Shown: positions 1 to 6,537, numbered from the stretch's first letter. The stretch: DNA of 11,698 bases from Pseudomonadota bacterium (GCA_030610915.1 JAUWQS010000026.1:1-11698), one strand, 5' to 3'. Notes: generated from the sequence alone by a model not told the origin. Program-made: numbers and translations.

Positions 1-266
1 AGCTCAATAAATAGGGGCAAACTCCGGTATGTAAAAGTGATTGTGAATCTTAGCCATTCACGGCTTGAAATTGGAAATTAGAAATTTGGGAGAGATGAAA
101 CGAATTTACGAGTTGACAGGCTTCGGCGTGAGCTCAGTCGAGTCGTACAAAAGCATAAAGGCCGAATTTCCAATTTCCAATTTCTAATTTCAATGTTCAG
201 TAAACGCTTACCGTGGATCGAGACCAACACTTTAAAAATGTAATCCCCTATTTATTGAGCTGATAC
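1..266. mobile_element. MITE-like element A, copy A1 (left end cut by window)
   Basis: This is a non-coding element of about 270 bp, nearly the same as copy A2 at 9138-9416 and in the same orientation. Its right terminus (about 244-266) reads CCCCTATTTATTGAGCTGATAC-like and is the reverse complement of its left terminus. The window opens 5 nt inside the left terminus. Further in, an A/T-rich arm at 67-86 (GAAATTGGAAATTAGAAATT) faces a complementary arm at about 164-192. A short palindrome, CTTCGGC...GTCGAG, sits at 121-142. A1 lacks a 7-nt stretch present in A2 (in the ACTTGAA region) but otherwise follows it base by base with scattered substitutions. There is no ORF of note inside. The inverted termini and repetition point to a MITE. 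The transposase family is unknown. Confidence 0.8.
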
Positions 267-310
267 CTCTACACGGTTACAAATTACGCTTTTTGAGCCG
301 GTCAAAATAT

Positions 311-333
311 GTAGCGGAAGGCTTTAGCCTTCC
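311..333. repeat. REP-like hairpin with GTAG foot
   Basis: GTAG at 311-314 and one C are followed by a perfect 8-bp stem with a 2-nt loop, GGAAGGCT-TT-AGCCTTCC, at 316-333. A 5' GTAG or GTGG foot next to a palindrome is the hallmark of REP sequences handled by REP-associated IS200-like transposases (RAYTs). The same stem recurs at 6312-6329 with a TC loop. The rest of the gap, 334-510, holds only degenerate repeat-like text (about 375-393 and 437-460) and an isolated element-B end. Confidence 0.7.
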
Positions 334-460
334 ATAAAGGGCATGAAAGTCGGAGTTAAAGGGTAGTTCTTCTTGTGTGCTTTGTGGTTAAAAAATACGA
401 CAGAAAAGCTCAAATTTTGGCCGATTACAGTTTAATCTTAGCGCCTTGGTGTCTTAGTGG

Positions 461-472
461 CTGAGTAGTTAC
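461..472. repeat. solo terminus of element B
   Basis: The 12-mer CTGAGTAGTTAC matches the right terminus of element B at 8380-8391. No matching left terminus (GTAACTACTCAG) was found between the end of A1 and this point, so it looks like a remnant. It ends 38 nt before the chosen start of the first crotonase gene and could contribute to that gene's upstream region. Confidence 0.5.
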
Positions 473-510
473 AATGACGCTTACATAAACCGTCAACAGG
501 GATGGGCAGT

Positions 511-1290
511 ATGGGGAAAAACATCATAAGGGAAGACAAAGGGTATGTCAGCACACTTTTGTTTAACCAGCCGGAGAAGAAAAACGCATTGAATGCCGAT
601 ACCCTTTTTGATCTGGGTGATACGGTCAGAGGGATAGAAAAAGAAAATAAAATTAGAGTTATTGTCTTAAGAGGAGCTGGTGAAAAGGCATTCTCATCGG
701 GAGTAGACCTTTCGGGAGGACAAAAAGAATTTAAACGGACTATTGAAGGCCTGGAATATTGTCTTGGCGGTCTTATCAATTATCCACAACCGATTATCAG
801 TATGATTTATGGCCCGGCTATAGGGGCAGGTCTGGATATTGCGGTTATTTCTGATTTTCGCATTGCATCTGAGGGCGCCAGATTCGGCGCTCCTCTGGTT
901 AGACTCGGAAGAACATATTATTATACACAAATAGAGCGTCTAACACGACTGATCGGCCTGGCTGCAGCCAAAGAGATGCTCCTCACTGGAAGGTTGATTG
1001 ATTCTTTGAGGGCAAAAGAGATTGGGCTGGTAAATCAGGTGGTCAAACATGATGAGCTTGAGGCTGTTGTCGATTCTCTGGCAAAGGAAATAGCGGAGGA
1101 GGCCGCGCCCATAGCGGTCAGGGTCACCAAACTTACCATAAAAAAGCTTTTCGAGAAAACCGTTCTTGATCCAGCGCTGGAAGAAGAACTGAGACGTCTC
1201 CATACAGACGAAATAAACCGTAGTGAGGATGCTGTGGAAGGCGTAAAGGCGAAGTTAGAGAAACGCAAACCGCAATTTACAGGAAGGTAA
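511..1290 (+). CDS. Enoyl-CoA hydratase/isomerase (crotonase) family protein, atypical active site
   Basis: A crotonase-fold protein of 259 aa, a usual length for single-domain members acting on acyl-CoA thioesters in the cytoplasm. Visible landmarks are the N-terminal NQPEKKNALN (about 19-28), the first oxyanion-hole strand FSSGVDL (61-67), the second oxyanion loop GPAIGAG (101-107) and the C-terminal KRKPQF tail. At the two catalytic-glutamate positions of classical hydratase (rat Glu144/Glu164) it has Asp109 and Leu129. The usual PGxGGT segment is replaced by a Tyr-rich stretch (about 135-138). It is therefore probably an isomerase, decarboxylase, hydrolase or C-C lyase of the superfamily. 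ATG 511 is preferred because AGGG at 498-501 lies 9 nt upstream. ATG 502 would sit directly on that sequence. It is followed after 2 nt by the small cysteine-rich gene, so the two are likely translationally coupled. Family certain, reaction unknown. Confidence 0.93.
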   Translation: MGKNIIREDKGYVSTLLFNQPEKKNALNADTLFDLGDTVRGIEKENKIRVIVLRGAGEKAFSSGVDLSGGQKEFKRTIEGLEYCLGGLINYPQPIISMIYGPAIGAGLDIAVISDFRIASEGARFGAPLVRLGRTYYYTQIERLTRLIGLAAAKEMLLTGRLIDSLRAKEIGLVNQVVKHDELEAVVDSLAKEIAEEAAPIAVRVTKLTIKKLFEKTVLDPALEEELRRLHTDEINRSEDAVEGVKAKLEKRKPQFTGR

Positions 1291-1292
1291 CT

Positions 1293-1751
1293 ATGAGTAA
1301 AAACGAGGAATTTAAGGTGAATACTGCAAGAGACGCACTGTCTCTGTTAACTCACAAGGTGTATGCCCGATATGGCCGGGAAGCGCTTGATATAATTGGA
1401 GATGTCTGGCACAAACTCGGTCAGTCCATCGGAAAACAGATGAAGGAGAATTTACCTGATACAAGTCTGACCACGGTTGGCCGGTTCTTTGTCGATTCCG
1501 GACGTAAACGGGGCACGAAAATAGATATTTTAGAGTTAAATGAGAATAGAATTCATATAAAGGGATACAGTTGCGCCCTCGGTCTGAAAGGAAAAGGCAG
1601 GGATCTCTGCCTTGCGTGCATGGAATGCGATAAAGGCATCTTTGAGGCAGCGACAGAAATCCCGCTCACGATGGATATCATTACAACAGTGGCCGACGAT
1701 GATGATTGCTGTGAAGGAATTTTTAAACTAAAATCAGACATCGTTAAATAG
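1293..1751 (+). CDS. Small cysteine-rich protein, tentatively ATC-hydrolase-like
   Basis: A soluble protein of 152 aa without signal peptide or membrane segment. The N-terminal half is helical (YARYGREALDIIGDVWHKLG, about 24-43). The C-terminal half carries Cys94, a CxxCxxC motif (Cys106, Cys109, Cys112), and an acidic run ending in two cysteines, DDDDCC (135-140). The helix-then-cysteine layout recalls the L-2-amino-thiazoline-4-carboxylic acid hydrolase-like family (PF14196), but I recognise it only loosely. A metal or Fe-S site in CxxCxxC is possible. The ribosome-binding sequence AGGAAGG lies inside the last codons of the upstream crotonase gene, with only 2 nt between stop and start. That argues for co-expression, and perhaps for an accessory role to the crotonase. 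Real gene: confident. Function: unknown. Confidence 0.85.
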   Translation: MSKNEEFKVNTARDALSLLTHKVYARYGREALDIIGDVWHKLGQSIGKQMKENLPDTSLTTVGRFFVDSGRKRGTKIDILELNENRIHIKGYSCALGLKGKGRDLCLACMECDKGIFEAATEIPLTMDIITTVADDDDCCEGIFKLKSDIVK

Positions 1752-1782
1752 TCGAGTGGTCGAGTAGTCAAGTAGTCAAGTT
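1751..1782. repeat. Four tandem 8-bp repeats
   Basis: Units GTCGAGTG, GTCGAGTA, GTCAAGTA and GTCAAGTT lie head to tail. They start on the last base of the preceding stop codon (TAG 1749-1751). Later units differ from earlier ones by a G to A change at the fourth base. The rest of this 233-bp gap, up to the carboxyltransferase gene, shows no clear promoter or terminator. Confidence 0.75.
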
Positions 1783-1984
1783 GGAAAAGATTACAAACAA
1801 TTCAGTATGTTAGGGTTTAAATCAACGTCGACTGTCCAATTTTCAGGCAGTGACAGTCTCCCGCTTGCCTTCCTTAAAGTGAATGCAGGGAGGAGCTTTG
1901 GAATCCAGGAAGAGTGTCCTGTAGAACCACTTTCCAGAATACTCGGGTAGAATTTTAATACGAAACTTAATGAGGAGGAGAAAA

Positions 1985-3571
1985 ATGGCGAGGGAGAGAA
2001 AGAAAGATCAGGAAGGATTGCGTGAGCAGAGGATCCAGCAGTTAAGAGAAGTTAAAGAAAAGATAAGGCAGTGCGGTGGACCGGAGAAATGGGAAAAGCA
2101 GAAAAAAGTCGGCAAGCAGATGAATGCCCGTCAGAGGCTGGAATATCTGTTGGATGATGGAAGTTTCAAGGAATTTGGTATGCTCTTCAGCCATCTCGAT
2201 GGCTTATCCGCGGAAGGATGTATAGCAGGCCAGGGCACGGTCAATGGAAGGCCGATCTGCATATTTTCACAGGATGCAACCGTCAAAGGTGGGTCAGTCG
2301 GCAACATTCACCAATTCAAGCAGGCTCACACGATCGAGCGAGCCACAGAGATGAGAGTTCCTCTCGTTACCCTGAATGATTCGCCAGGCGCCAGGGTACC
2401 CAAAGCTGGAGAGTCCAAGACAGCCATAGGTATAGAGTTTCCGGGTGGTGGATGCACTTTTGGCGATCATGTGCATGCCTCGGGGATTATCCCCCAGATA
2501 TCAGTGATGATGGGTACCTGCGCCGGAATGGCTGTCTATAATCCGGCCCTCACAGACTTTATATTTATGGTGGATAAGACCAGCCATATGTTTATAACCG
2601 GTCCCGCAATGGTCAAAGTGACACTGGACGAGGATGTTACAGCAGATCAACTCGGTGGCGCAGAGGTTCACTGCAAGATTTCCGGGTGCGCTCACGGTAG
2701 ATGGCCCACCGAGGCCGAGACCCTGGATAAGGTAAGAGAGCTTTTAGGGTTACTGCCGAATAATTATGAGGAGAGGTCGCCGCGCGTGGAACCGGGCGAT
2801 GATCCGGATCGTTACGATGACGAGATTGGCGCTCTTGTGCCGGAAAACCCAATGAGAGCCTTTGATGTGCGCAAGGTAATCAGGCGAATTTCCGACAATG
2901 GCTACCTTTTTGAGATCCAGCCCGAGTTTGCAGGTGAGATGGTGGTTGGATTCGGGCGTATGGATGGAGAGGTTGTAGGATTTGTGGCCAACAATTCAAT
3001 GGTGCGGGCGGGTTCTCTCACTGTGGACAGTTCCGATAAGCAGACCAGATTTATGAGGTTCTGTGACTGCTTTAATATCCCAATGATCGTGCTCGTTGAC
3101 ACCTCGGCATATATGCCCGGCACACATCAGGAACATAGCGGTATAATCAGGCATGGGGCAAAGGTCTTATATGCCTTGAATGAGTGCACCGTTCCCCGGA
3201 TAGCTGTCATCATCAGGAAGGCTTACGGAGGAGGCAATCTTGGCATGGGCACTTTCCTGGAGTTTGGGACTGACTGGATATATATGTGGCCGACGGCTGA
3301 GCTTGGTGTTCTGGGCGCTGAGCAGTCGGTAAAGCTCTTCTATGGGAAAGAGATTATGAAAGCTGACGATCCGCAGAAGATGATGGCCGAAAAGTTACAG
3401 ATATATAAGGAGAGATATGCAAATCCTATTTGGGAATCCAACGCGAACTTGTATCTGGAGGATGTAATTGAGCCCGGGGAGACCAGACGTATGCTGATAA
3501 GGGACTTGAGATTTTTGAAGACAAAGAACAAGAAAATGCTGCCCCGAAAGCACGGAAATATTCCCATGTAG
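1985..3571 (+). CDS. Acyl-CoA carboxyltransferase subunit (PccB/MmdA/GcdA superfamily), divergent
   Basis: A protein of 528 aa with the two crotonase-like halves of a biotin-dependent carboxyltransferase, the component that moves CO2 between carboxybiotin and an acyl-CoA. After a charged, probably coiled N-terminus comes ARQRLEYLLDDGSF (48-61), the family signature after the lysine-rich start. The N half has GQGTVNGRP (82-90), NDSPGARV (131-138) and GTCAGMAVYNPALTDF (177-192). The C half has GTHQEHSGIIRHGAK (379-393), RKAYGGGNLGMG (411-422) and MWPTAELGVLGAEQ (434-447). Several signatures depart from PccB: PGAR for GGAR, DTSAYMPG (372-379) for DxPGFxPG, and GGNLGMG for the usual GGAYxxM. ATG 1985 is chosen because GAGGAGG (1972-1978) lies 6 nt upstream, and ATG 1970 would place that site inside the gene. 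No biotin carboxylase, biotin carrier or membrane decarboxylase subunit is in the window. It could act in carboxylation, decarboxylation (glutaconyl- or methylmalonyl-CoA type) or transcarboxylation. Confidence 0.95.
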   Translation: MARERKKDQEGLREQRIQQLREVKEKIRQCGGPEKWEKQKKVGKQMNARQRLEYLLDDGSFKEFGMLFSHLDGLSAEGCIAGQGTVNGRPICIFSQDATVKGGSVGNIHQFKQAHTIERATEMRVPLVTLNDSPGARVPKAGESKTAIGIEFPGGGCTFGDHVHASGIIPQISVMMGTCAGMAVYNPALTDFIFMVDKTSHMFITGPAMVKVTLDEDVTADQLGGAEVHCKISGCAHGRWPTEAETLDKVRELLGLLPNNYEERSPRVEPGDDPDRYDDEIGALVPENPMRAFDVRKVIRRISDNGYLFEIQPEFAGEMVVGFGRMDGEVVGFVANNSMVRAGSLTVDSSDKQTRFMRFCDCFNIPMIVLVDTSAYMPGTHQEHSGIIRHGAKVLYALNECTVPRIAVIIRKAYGGGNLGMGTFLEFGTDWIYMWPTAELGVLGAEQSVKLFYGKEIMKADDPQKMMAEKLQIYKERYANPIWESNANLYLEDVIEPGETRRMLIRDLRFLKTKNKKMLPRKHGNIPM

Positions 3572-3872
3572 CCACATGTTTGATTAATGGGAGTTTTTCA
3601 GCTTATTCGGATTTTTTTAAGGCACGGTGCCGGAAATTGCCTCCGGTGTGTCCGGTTTAGTCTCTTGGTTGTGAAATTTCGTGCAAAAATGGCAAAAGAA
3701 TTCAGGTAACTTCTCAATAAATCAGGGTAGAGGAGGTTTTAACCTCCCGATGTGGGCGACTAAAGTCGCCCCTACCCGAACTTATTGAAAAGTTAATGTT
3801 GAGATACGAAACCTAAGAAAAGCCTTTGAGGTAAGAGCTTTTCCGGCTTGTCCGGGTTAGGGAGATCAGAAT
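3572..3872. other. 301-bp gap with one palindromic element
   Basis: No coding region is supported here. The gap holds a weak imperfect hairpin around 3630-3646 without a clear T-tract, the inverted-repeat element at 3707-3795, and a ribosome-binding sequence AGGGAGAT (3859-3866) for the next gene. No convincing -35/-10 pair was found. Confidence 0.6.
3707..3795. mobile_element. 89-bp palindromic mini-element carrying a REP-like hairpin pair
   Basis: The outer arms (TAACTTCTCAATAAATC then AGGGTAG on the left, and its complement on the right ending ACTTATTGAAAAGTTA) pair over about 24 positions with four mismatches. Part of the arm, CTCAATAAAT..GGG, resembles the element A terminus. Inside are two hairpins in REP/inverse-REP order. 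GTAG at 3727-3730 precedes stem GGAGGTT-TT-AACCTCC (3732-3747). Stem GGGCGACT-AA-AGTCGCCC (3754-3771) precedes CTAC (3772-3775). The two stems differ in sequence but each is perfectly complementary. No exact flanking duplication is visible. Confidence 0.7.
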
Positions 3873-4685
3873 ATGAAATTTGAAGCAATTAAACTGGTCA
3901 AAGAAAATCACATGGCAACGGTGACCTTGAACAGACCGGAGAGAAGAAATGCCCTGAACAGGCAGATGCTGAAGGAGTTGGTGGAAGCTATCGAAGATAT
4001 CTCTGGAGATGATGAGATAAGGGTTATGATTCTGACCGGCGCCGGAAAGGCATTTTGTGCCGGAGCGGATGTTGACATTATGTCGGGTGGGGACGATGAG
4101 GAGGAGTTTGGCACGCAAAAGGTCGAAACTCTGAGGCGCTCCTTTGCCTTTAGGGCAGCTAAAAAGATTATCTTAGGTCTGCATCAGATGGAAAAACCAA
4201 CCATAGCCATGATTAATGGCGTCTGTGTGGGAGCGGGACTCGACCTGGCGCTGGCATGCGATTTAAAGATCGCAAGCGACAAGGCAAAGTTTATGTGCGG
4301 CTTTGTGAAGATAGGCCTTTTCCCCGGTTTTGGCGCCACCTGGCTCTATCCCAGAGCTATGGGACTGGCAAAGGGTCTTGAAATGCTGTTTACCGGAGAC
4401 ATGCTTACGGCGAAAGAAGCAAAAGAGACAGGTATGGTCAATAAGTTGTCGTCTCCTGAAGAACTCGAGAGCGCCACCCTTGTTATGGCCGGAAAGATTG
4501 CCGGTGGCCCTCCTGTCGCTATAAGGTTAATGAAATCACAAGCGTATAAAGGGCTGGCAACAGATTTGAGTACAGCTCTCGACGAAGCTGCCGTTTGTGA
4601 ATCCATTACGCTTGCGTCAACAGACCATATTGAAGGGATTACAGCCTTTCGGGAAAAAAGACCGCCATCCTTTAAGGGGAATTAA
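3873..4685 (+). CDS. Enoyl-CoA hydratase/isomerase (crotonase) family protein
   Basis: A crotonase-fold protein of 270 aa acting on an acyl-CoA. It shows LNRPERRNALN (19-29), the oxyanion strand FCAGADV (61-67), NGVCVGAG (115-122), and a canonical LFPGFGA segment (149-155) followed by the YPRAMG helix. Of the three crotonase paralogues here it is the most regular outside the active site. At the two hydratase glutamate positions it has Asp124 and Phe144, so classical syn-hydration is doubtful. An acidic insertion, GGDDEEEF (72-79), follows the first oxyanion strand and may shape the acyl pocket. AGGGAGAT lies 6 nt before the ATG. It starts an operon with the ElbB-like gene (23 nt apart) and the third crotonase. 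The substrate is unknown. Possible roles are dienoyl-CoA isomerase, acyl-CoA decarboxylase or ring-cleaving hydrolase. Confidence 0.94.
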   Translation: MKFEAIKLVKENHMATVTLNRPERRNALNRQMLKELVEAIEDISGDDEIRVMILTGAGKAFCAGADVDIMSGGDDEEEFGTQKVETLRRSFAFRAAKKIILGLHQMEKPTIAMINGVCVGAGLDLALACDLKIASDKAKFMCGFVKIGLFPGFGATWLYPRAMGLAKGLEMLFTGDMLTAKEAKETGMVNKLSSPEELESATLVMAGKIAGGPPVAIRLMKSQAYKGLATDLSTALDEAAVCESITLASTDHIEGITAFREKRPPSFKGN

Positions 4686-4708
4686 ATAGCAAAAAAAGGA
4701 GATAGATT

Positions 4709-5365
4709 ATGGCGAAGAAAGTTGGCGTGTTGTTGTCCGGATGTGGCGTATTTGACGGCACTGAGATCCATGAGGCTGTGTTGACACTGCTGGCGCTGGA
4801 CAGGGCGGGCGCTGAGATTATCTGCATGGCGCCGGACATCGATCAAATGCACGTTATAAATCATCTCACACAGGAGGCAACCGATGAAAAGCGTAATGTC
4901 CTTGTAGAATCTGCCAGGATTGCGAGAGGTGAAACCAGGAACTTAAAAGATGTTTCCGCCTCTGATCTGGATGCTCTGATTGTGCCGGGTGGCCTGGGCG
5001 CCGCAAAAAATCTGAGCGATTTCGCTATAAAAGGACCAGGGGGCTCTGTTAATCCTGAGGTTAAACGCATCTTACTGGAGATGGTCTCGGCAGGCAAGCC
5101 CGTCGGCGCAATCTGTATCGCCCCGGCCACCCTGACAAAAGCGCTTTCAGACAAAAAGCCTGAGGTGACCATTGGTAGCGATCAACAGACAGCATCGGCC
5201 ATAGAGGCTATGGGTGGTCGGCATATAACATGTACAGTAGACATGATTCACATTGATCAGAAGAACAAAATTGTAACCACACCCGCTTACATGCTGGGAC
5301 CCGGCATCAAGGATGTTGCGGTTGGCATTGAGAAACTGGTGAACCAGATTATGTCAATGATTTGA
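4709..5365 (+). CDS. elbB: ElbB-like glyoxalase-fold protein (DJ-1/PfpI superfamily)
   Basis: A protein of 218 aa, matching the length of E. coli ElbB (about 217). The N-terminal GCGVFDGTEIHE (11-22) is diagnostic of the ElbB branch of the DJ-1/PfpI superfamily. Next come DALIVPGGLGAAKNLSDFA (88-106) and the nucleophile elbow GAICIAP with Cys136. ElbB proteins have been reported to have glyoxalase III-like activity and were historically linked to isoprenoid synthesis, but their physiological role is unsettled. AAGGAGA precedes the ATG at good spacing. Lying between two crotonase genes with short gaps (23 nt before, 30 nt after) suggests a job tied to the acyl-CoA pathway, such as removing a reactive aldehyde by-product. 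That role is inference. Confidence 0.92.
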   Translation: MAKKVGVLLSGCGVFDGTEIHEAVLTLLALDRAGAEIICMAPDIDQMHVINHLTQEATDEKRNVLVESARIARGETRNLKDVSASDLDALIVPGGLGAAKNLSDFAIKGPGGSVNPEVKRILLEMVSAGKPVGAICIAPATLTKALSDKKPEVTIGSDQQTASAIEAMGGRHITCTVDMIHIDQKNKIVTTPAYMLGPGIKDVAVGIEKLVNQIMSMI

Positions 5366-5395
5366 TAGTTGAAGTCCATAACAGAGGTGTTGAAT

Positions 5396-6208
5396 ATGAA
5401 AAAAGACTTGATCCTGGCGGAACGTGAAGGCCTGATCGGAACCATATCCATTAACAATCCGGCCAAGAATAACGCGATAAGTAAGGAGATGTTCGACAAA
5501 ATAGATAACATCCTCCACGAGATGGAGGAAGGGGGAATCCGGGTAGTTATCTTAAAAGGAGGAGGTGACAGCAAGTTCTTCTCTTCCGGTTTCGATATCG
5601 GGACTTTTTCCGATCACATACCGCCTCCGGATGAGACTCTGGAGGAAACGGTAGAGAAATACGAAAAGGATCACTACAAGGTGACGCTGAGAAATATCGA
5701 AAGCATTGGGATACCAGTCATTGCAATGATCAATGGACATTGTATCGGCGCCGGCGCCGATATAGCAGCCGCATGTGATTTCAGATATGGCGCATCTGGT
5801 CTGAAGATTGGACTGCCTCCCGTAAAGATAAACGTAGTCTACAATGAAGAGGGCATAGGGCGTGTAATCAGAACTGTGGGTCTTGCCAGGGCAAAGGAGA
5901 TGTTTTTTTTAGGTAATAACATCTCGTCCGAGGAGGCATACTCACTGGGTTTCCTCAACAAGGTTCTTCCCCGGGAAGAGCTTGAGGAGTTTACCATGGG
6001 AATTGCCAGAAGCCTCATTGCAACTGCGCCACTTGCCTTAAAAGGCATGAAAAAAATATTCTCTTACTACATTGAGCAACAAATGCTAAGTGAAAAGAGG
6101 GTTGAGGATGCCACACGGTTAGCTGTAGAAGCAATGAGGAGTGAAGATCTGGTTGAGGCGGTGGAGGCCTTCATGCAAAAGCGAAAGCCTGTTTACAAGG
6201 GAAAGTGA
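5396..6208 (+). CDS. Enoyl-CoA hydratase/isomerase (crotonase) family protein, atypical active site
   Basis: A crotonase-fold protein of 270 aa. It has INNPAKNNAIS (19-29), oxyanion strand FFSSGFDIG (61-69), NGHCIGAGADIA (113-124), and the C-terminal helix and KRKPVYKGK tail usual for the fold. The two hydratase glutamate positions hold Asp122 and Pro142, and the PGxGGT stretch is replaced by NVVYNEEGIG (146-155). Glu151 or Glu152 could supply an alternative acid/base. A long charged insertion (about 73-98, rich in Pro, Glu and Lys) follows the first oxyanion strand. The ATG at 5396 is chosen because GAGGTG (5384-5389) lies 6 nt upstream. An upstream in-frame TTG at 5369 has no ribosome site. 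It is the last gene of the crotonase-elbB-crotonase operon. Reaction unknown. Confidence 0.93.
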   Translation: MKKDLILAEREGLIGTISINNPAKNNAISKEMFDKIDNILHEMEEGGIRVVILKGGGDSKFFSSGFDIGTFSDHIPPPDETLEETVEKYEKDHYKVTLRNIESIGIPVIAMINGHCIGAGADIAAACDFRYGASGLKIGLPPVKINVVYNEEGIGRVIRTVGLARAKEMFFLGNNISSEEAYSLGFLNKVLPREELEEFTMGIARSLIATAPLALKGMKKIFSYYIEQQMLSEKRVEDATRLAVEAMRSEDLVEAVEAFMQKRKPVYKGK

Positions 6209-6253
6209 TCTACGTATCCCGGATTCAAGGTTCAACGGTATCAGCTCAATGAA

Positions 6254-6307
6254 TAGCGGAAGGCATATGGCAGAAGCATGTAGCGGAAGGCATATGGCAG
6301 AAGCATG
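6254..6307. repeat. Two tandem 27-bp units
   Basis: Two identical copies start TAGCGGAAGGCATATGG and end CAGAAGCATG. A third unit begins at 6308 but changes after TAGCGGAAGG into the REP-like hairpin. This suggests local duplication of the foot and left stem of the REP-like sequence. Confidence 0.85.
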
Positions 6308-6385
6308 TAGCGGAAGGCTTCAGCCTTCCATGTGCTTCAGTCATACTGTGCTACGCGAATATGGAGACCTGAAGGTCTCCGCTAC
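6307..6385. repeat. REP-like hairpin pair (REP / inverse REP)
   Basis: GTAG at 6307-6310 precedes stem GGAAGGCT-TC-AGCCTTCC (6312-6329). After 33 nt, stem GGAGACCT-GA-AGGTCTCC (6363-6380) is followed by G and CTAC (6382-6385). Two palindromes with outward GTAG feet facing each other is the layout of BIME/REPIN units. The stems differ from each other while each is fully paired. Confidence 0.72.
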
Positions 6386-6432
6386 AGGGGGGGCTGTGCA
6401 AAGCTCAAAGGCGTAACCTCTACGTCCAAACC

Positions 6433-6459
6433 CCGCTTCCAGAAGATGGAGGCGGCTAC
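6433..6459. repeat. REP-like hairpin with CTAC foot
   Basis: CCGCTTCC (6433-6440) and GGAGGCGG (6448-6455) pair with one G-T wobble across a 7-nt loop. CTAC (6456-6459) follows directly. This is the third GTAG/CTAC-footed hairpin inside element A3. Confidence 0.5.
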
Positions 6460-6537
6460 GTGTCTGGATTTGCCCCTATTTATTGAACTGATACGTTCAA
6501 CGGTTGAAGGAATAGAATCGATTTGATTGGAACTCTC

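Larger units (their letters stand above)
6238..6494. mobile_element. MITE-like element A, copy A3 with foreign interior and target duplication
   Basis: The left end GTATCAGCTCAATGAATAG and the right end CCCCTATTTATTGAACTGATAC are inverted repeats of each other with 3 mismatches over 22 bp, and match the termini of A1/A2. The interior is unlike A1/A2. It has two 27-bp tandem units (6254-6280, 6281-6307), a REP-like hairpin pair (6307-6385) and a further hairpin (6433-6459). The element is flanked by an exact 8-bp direct repeat, GTTCAACG, at 6230-6237 and 6495-6502. This reads as target duplication on insertion. One caution is that GGTTCAACGGTT-type text recurs elsewhere in the window. Confidence 0.72.

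Noticed and set aside
3630..3646. CCGGA...TCCGG hairpin as terminator of the carboxyltransferase gene
   Set aside because: The stem is only 5 bp with a 7-nt loop and no T-tract follows. It is also about 60 nt beyond the stop.
4330..4524. Second frame inside the 3873-4685 crotonase gene
   Set aside because: It lies wholly within a well-supported gene in another frame with no independent evidence.
5369..5395. TTG start for the third crotonase gene
   Set aside because: There is no ribosome site before TTG 5369, while ATG 5396 has GAGGTG at ideal spacing and gives the normal family N-terminus.
6254..6329. Possible short CRISPR-like array
   Set aside because: The two 27-bp units are directly adjacent with no spacers, and no cas genes are present.
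6141..6526. Open frames through the 6240-6420 repeat region
   Set aside because: They translate tandem and palindromic repeats, start inside the crotonase gene or in repeats, and lack a ribosome site.
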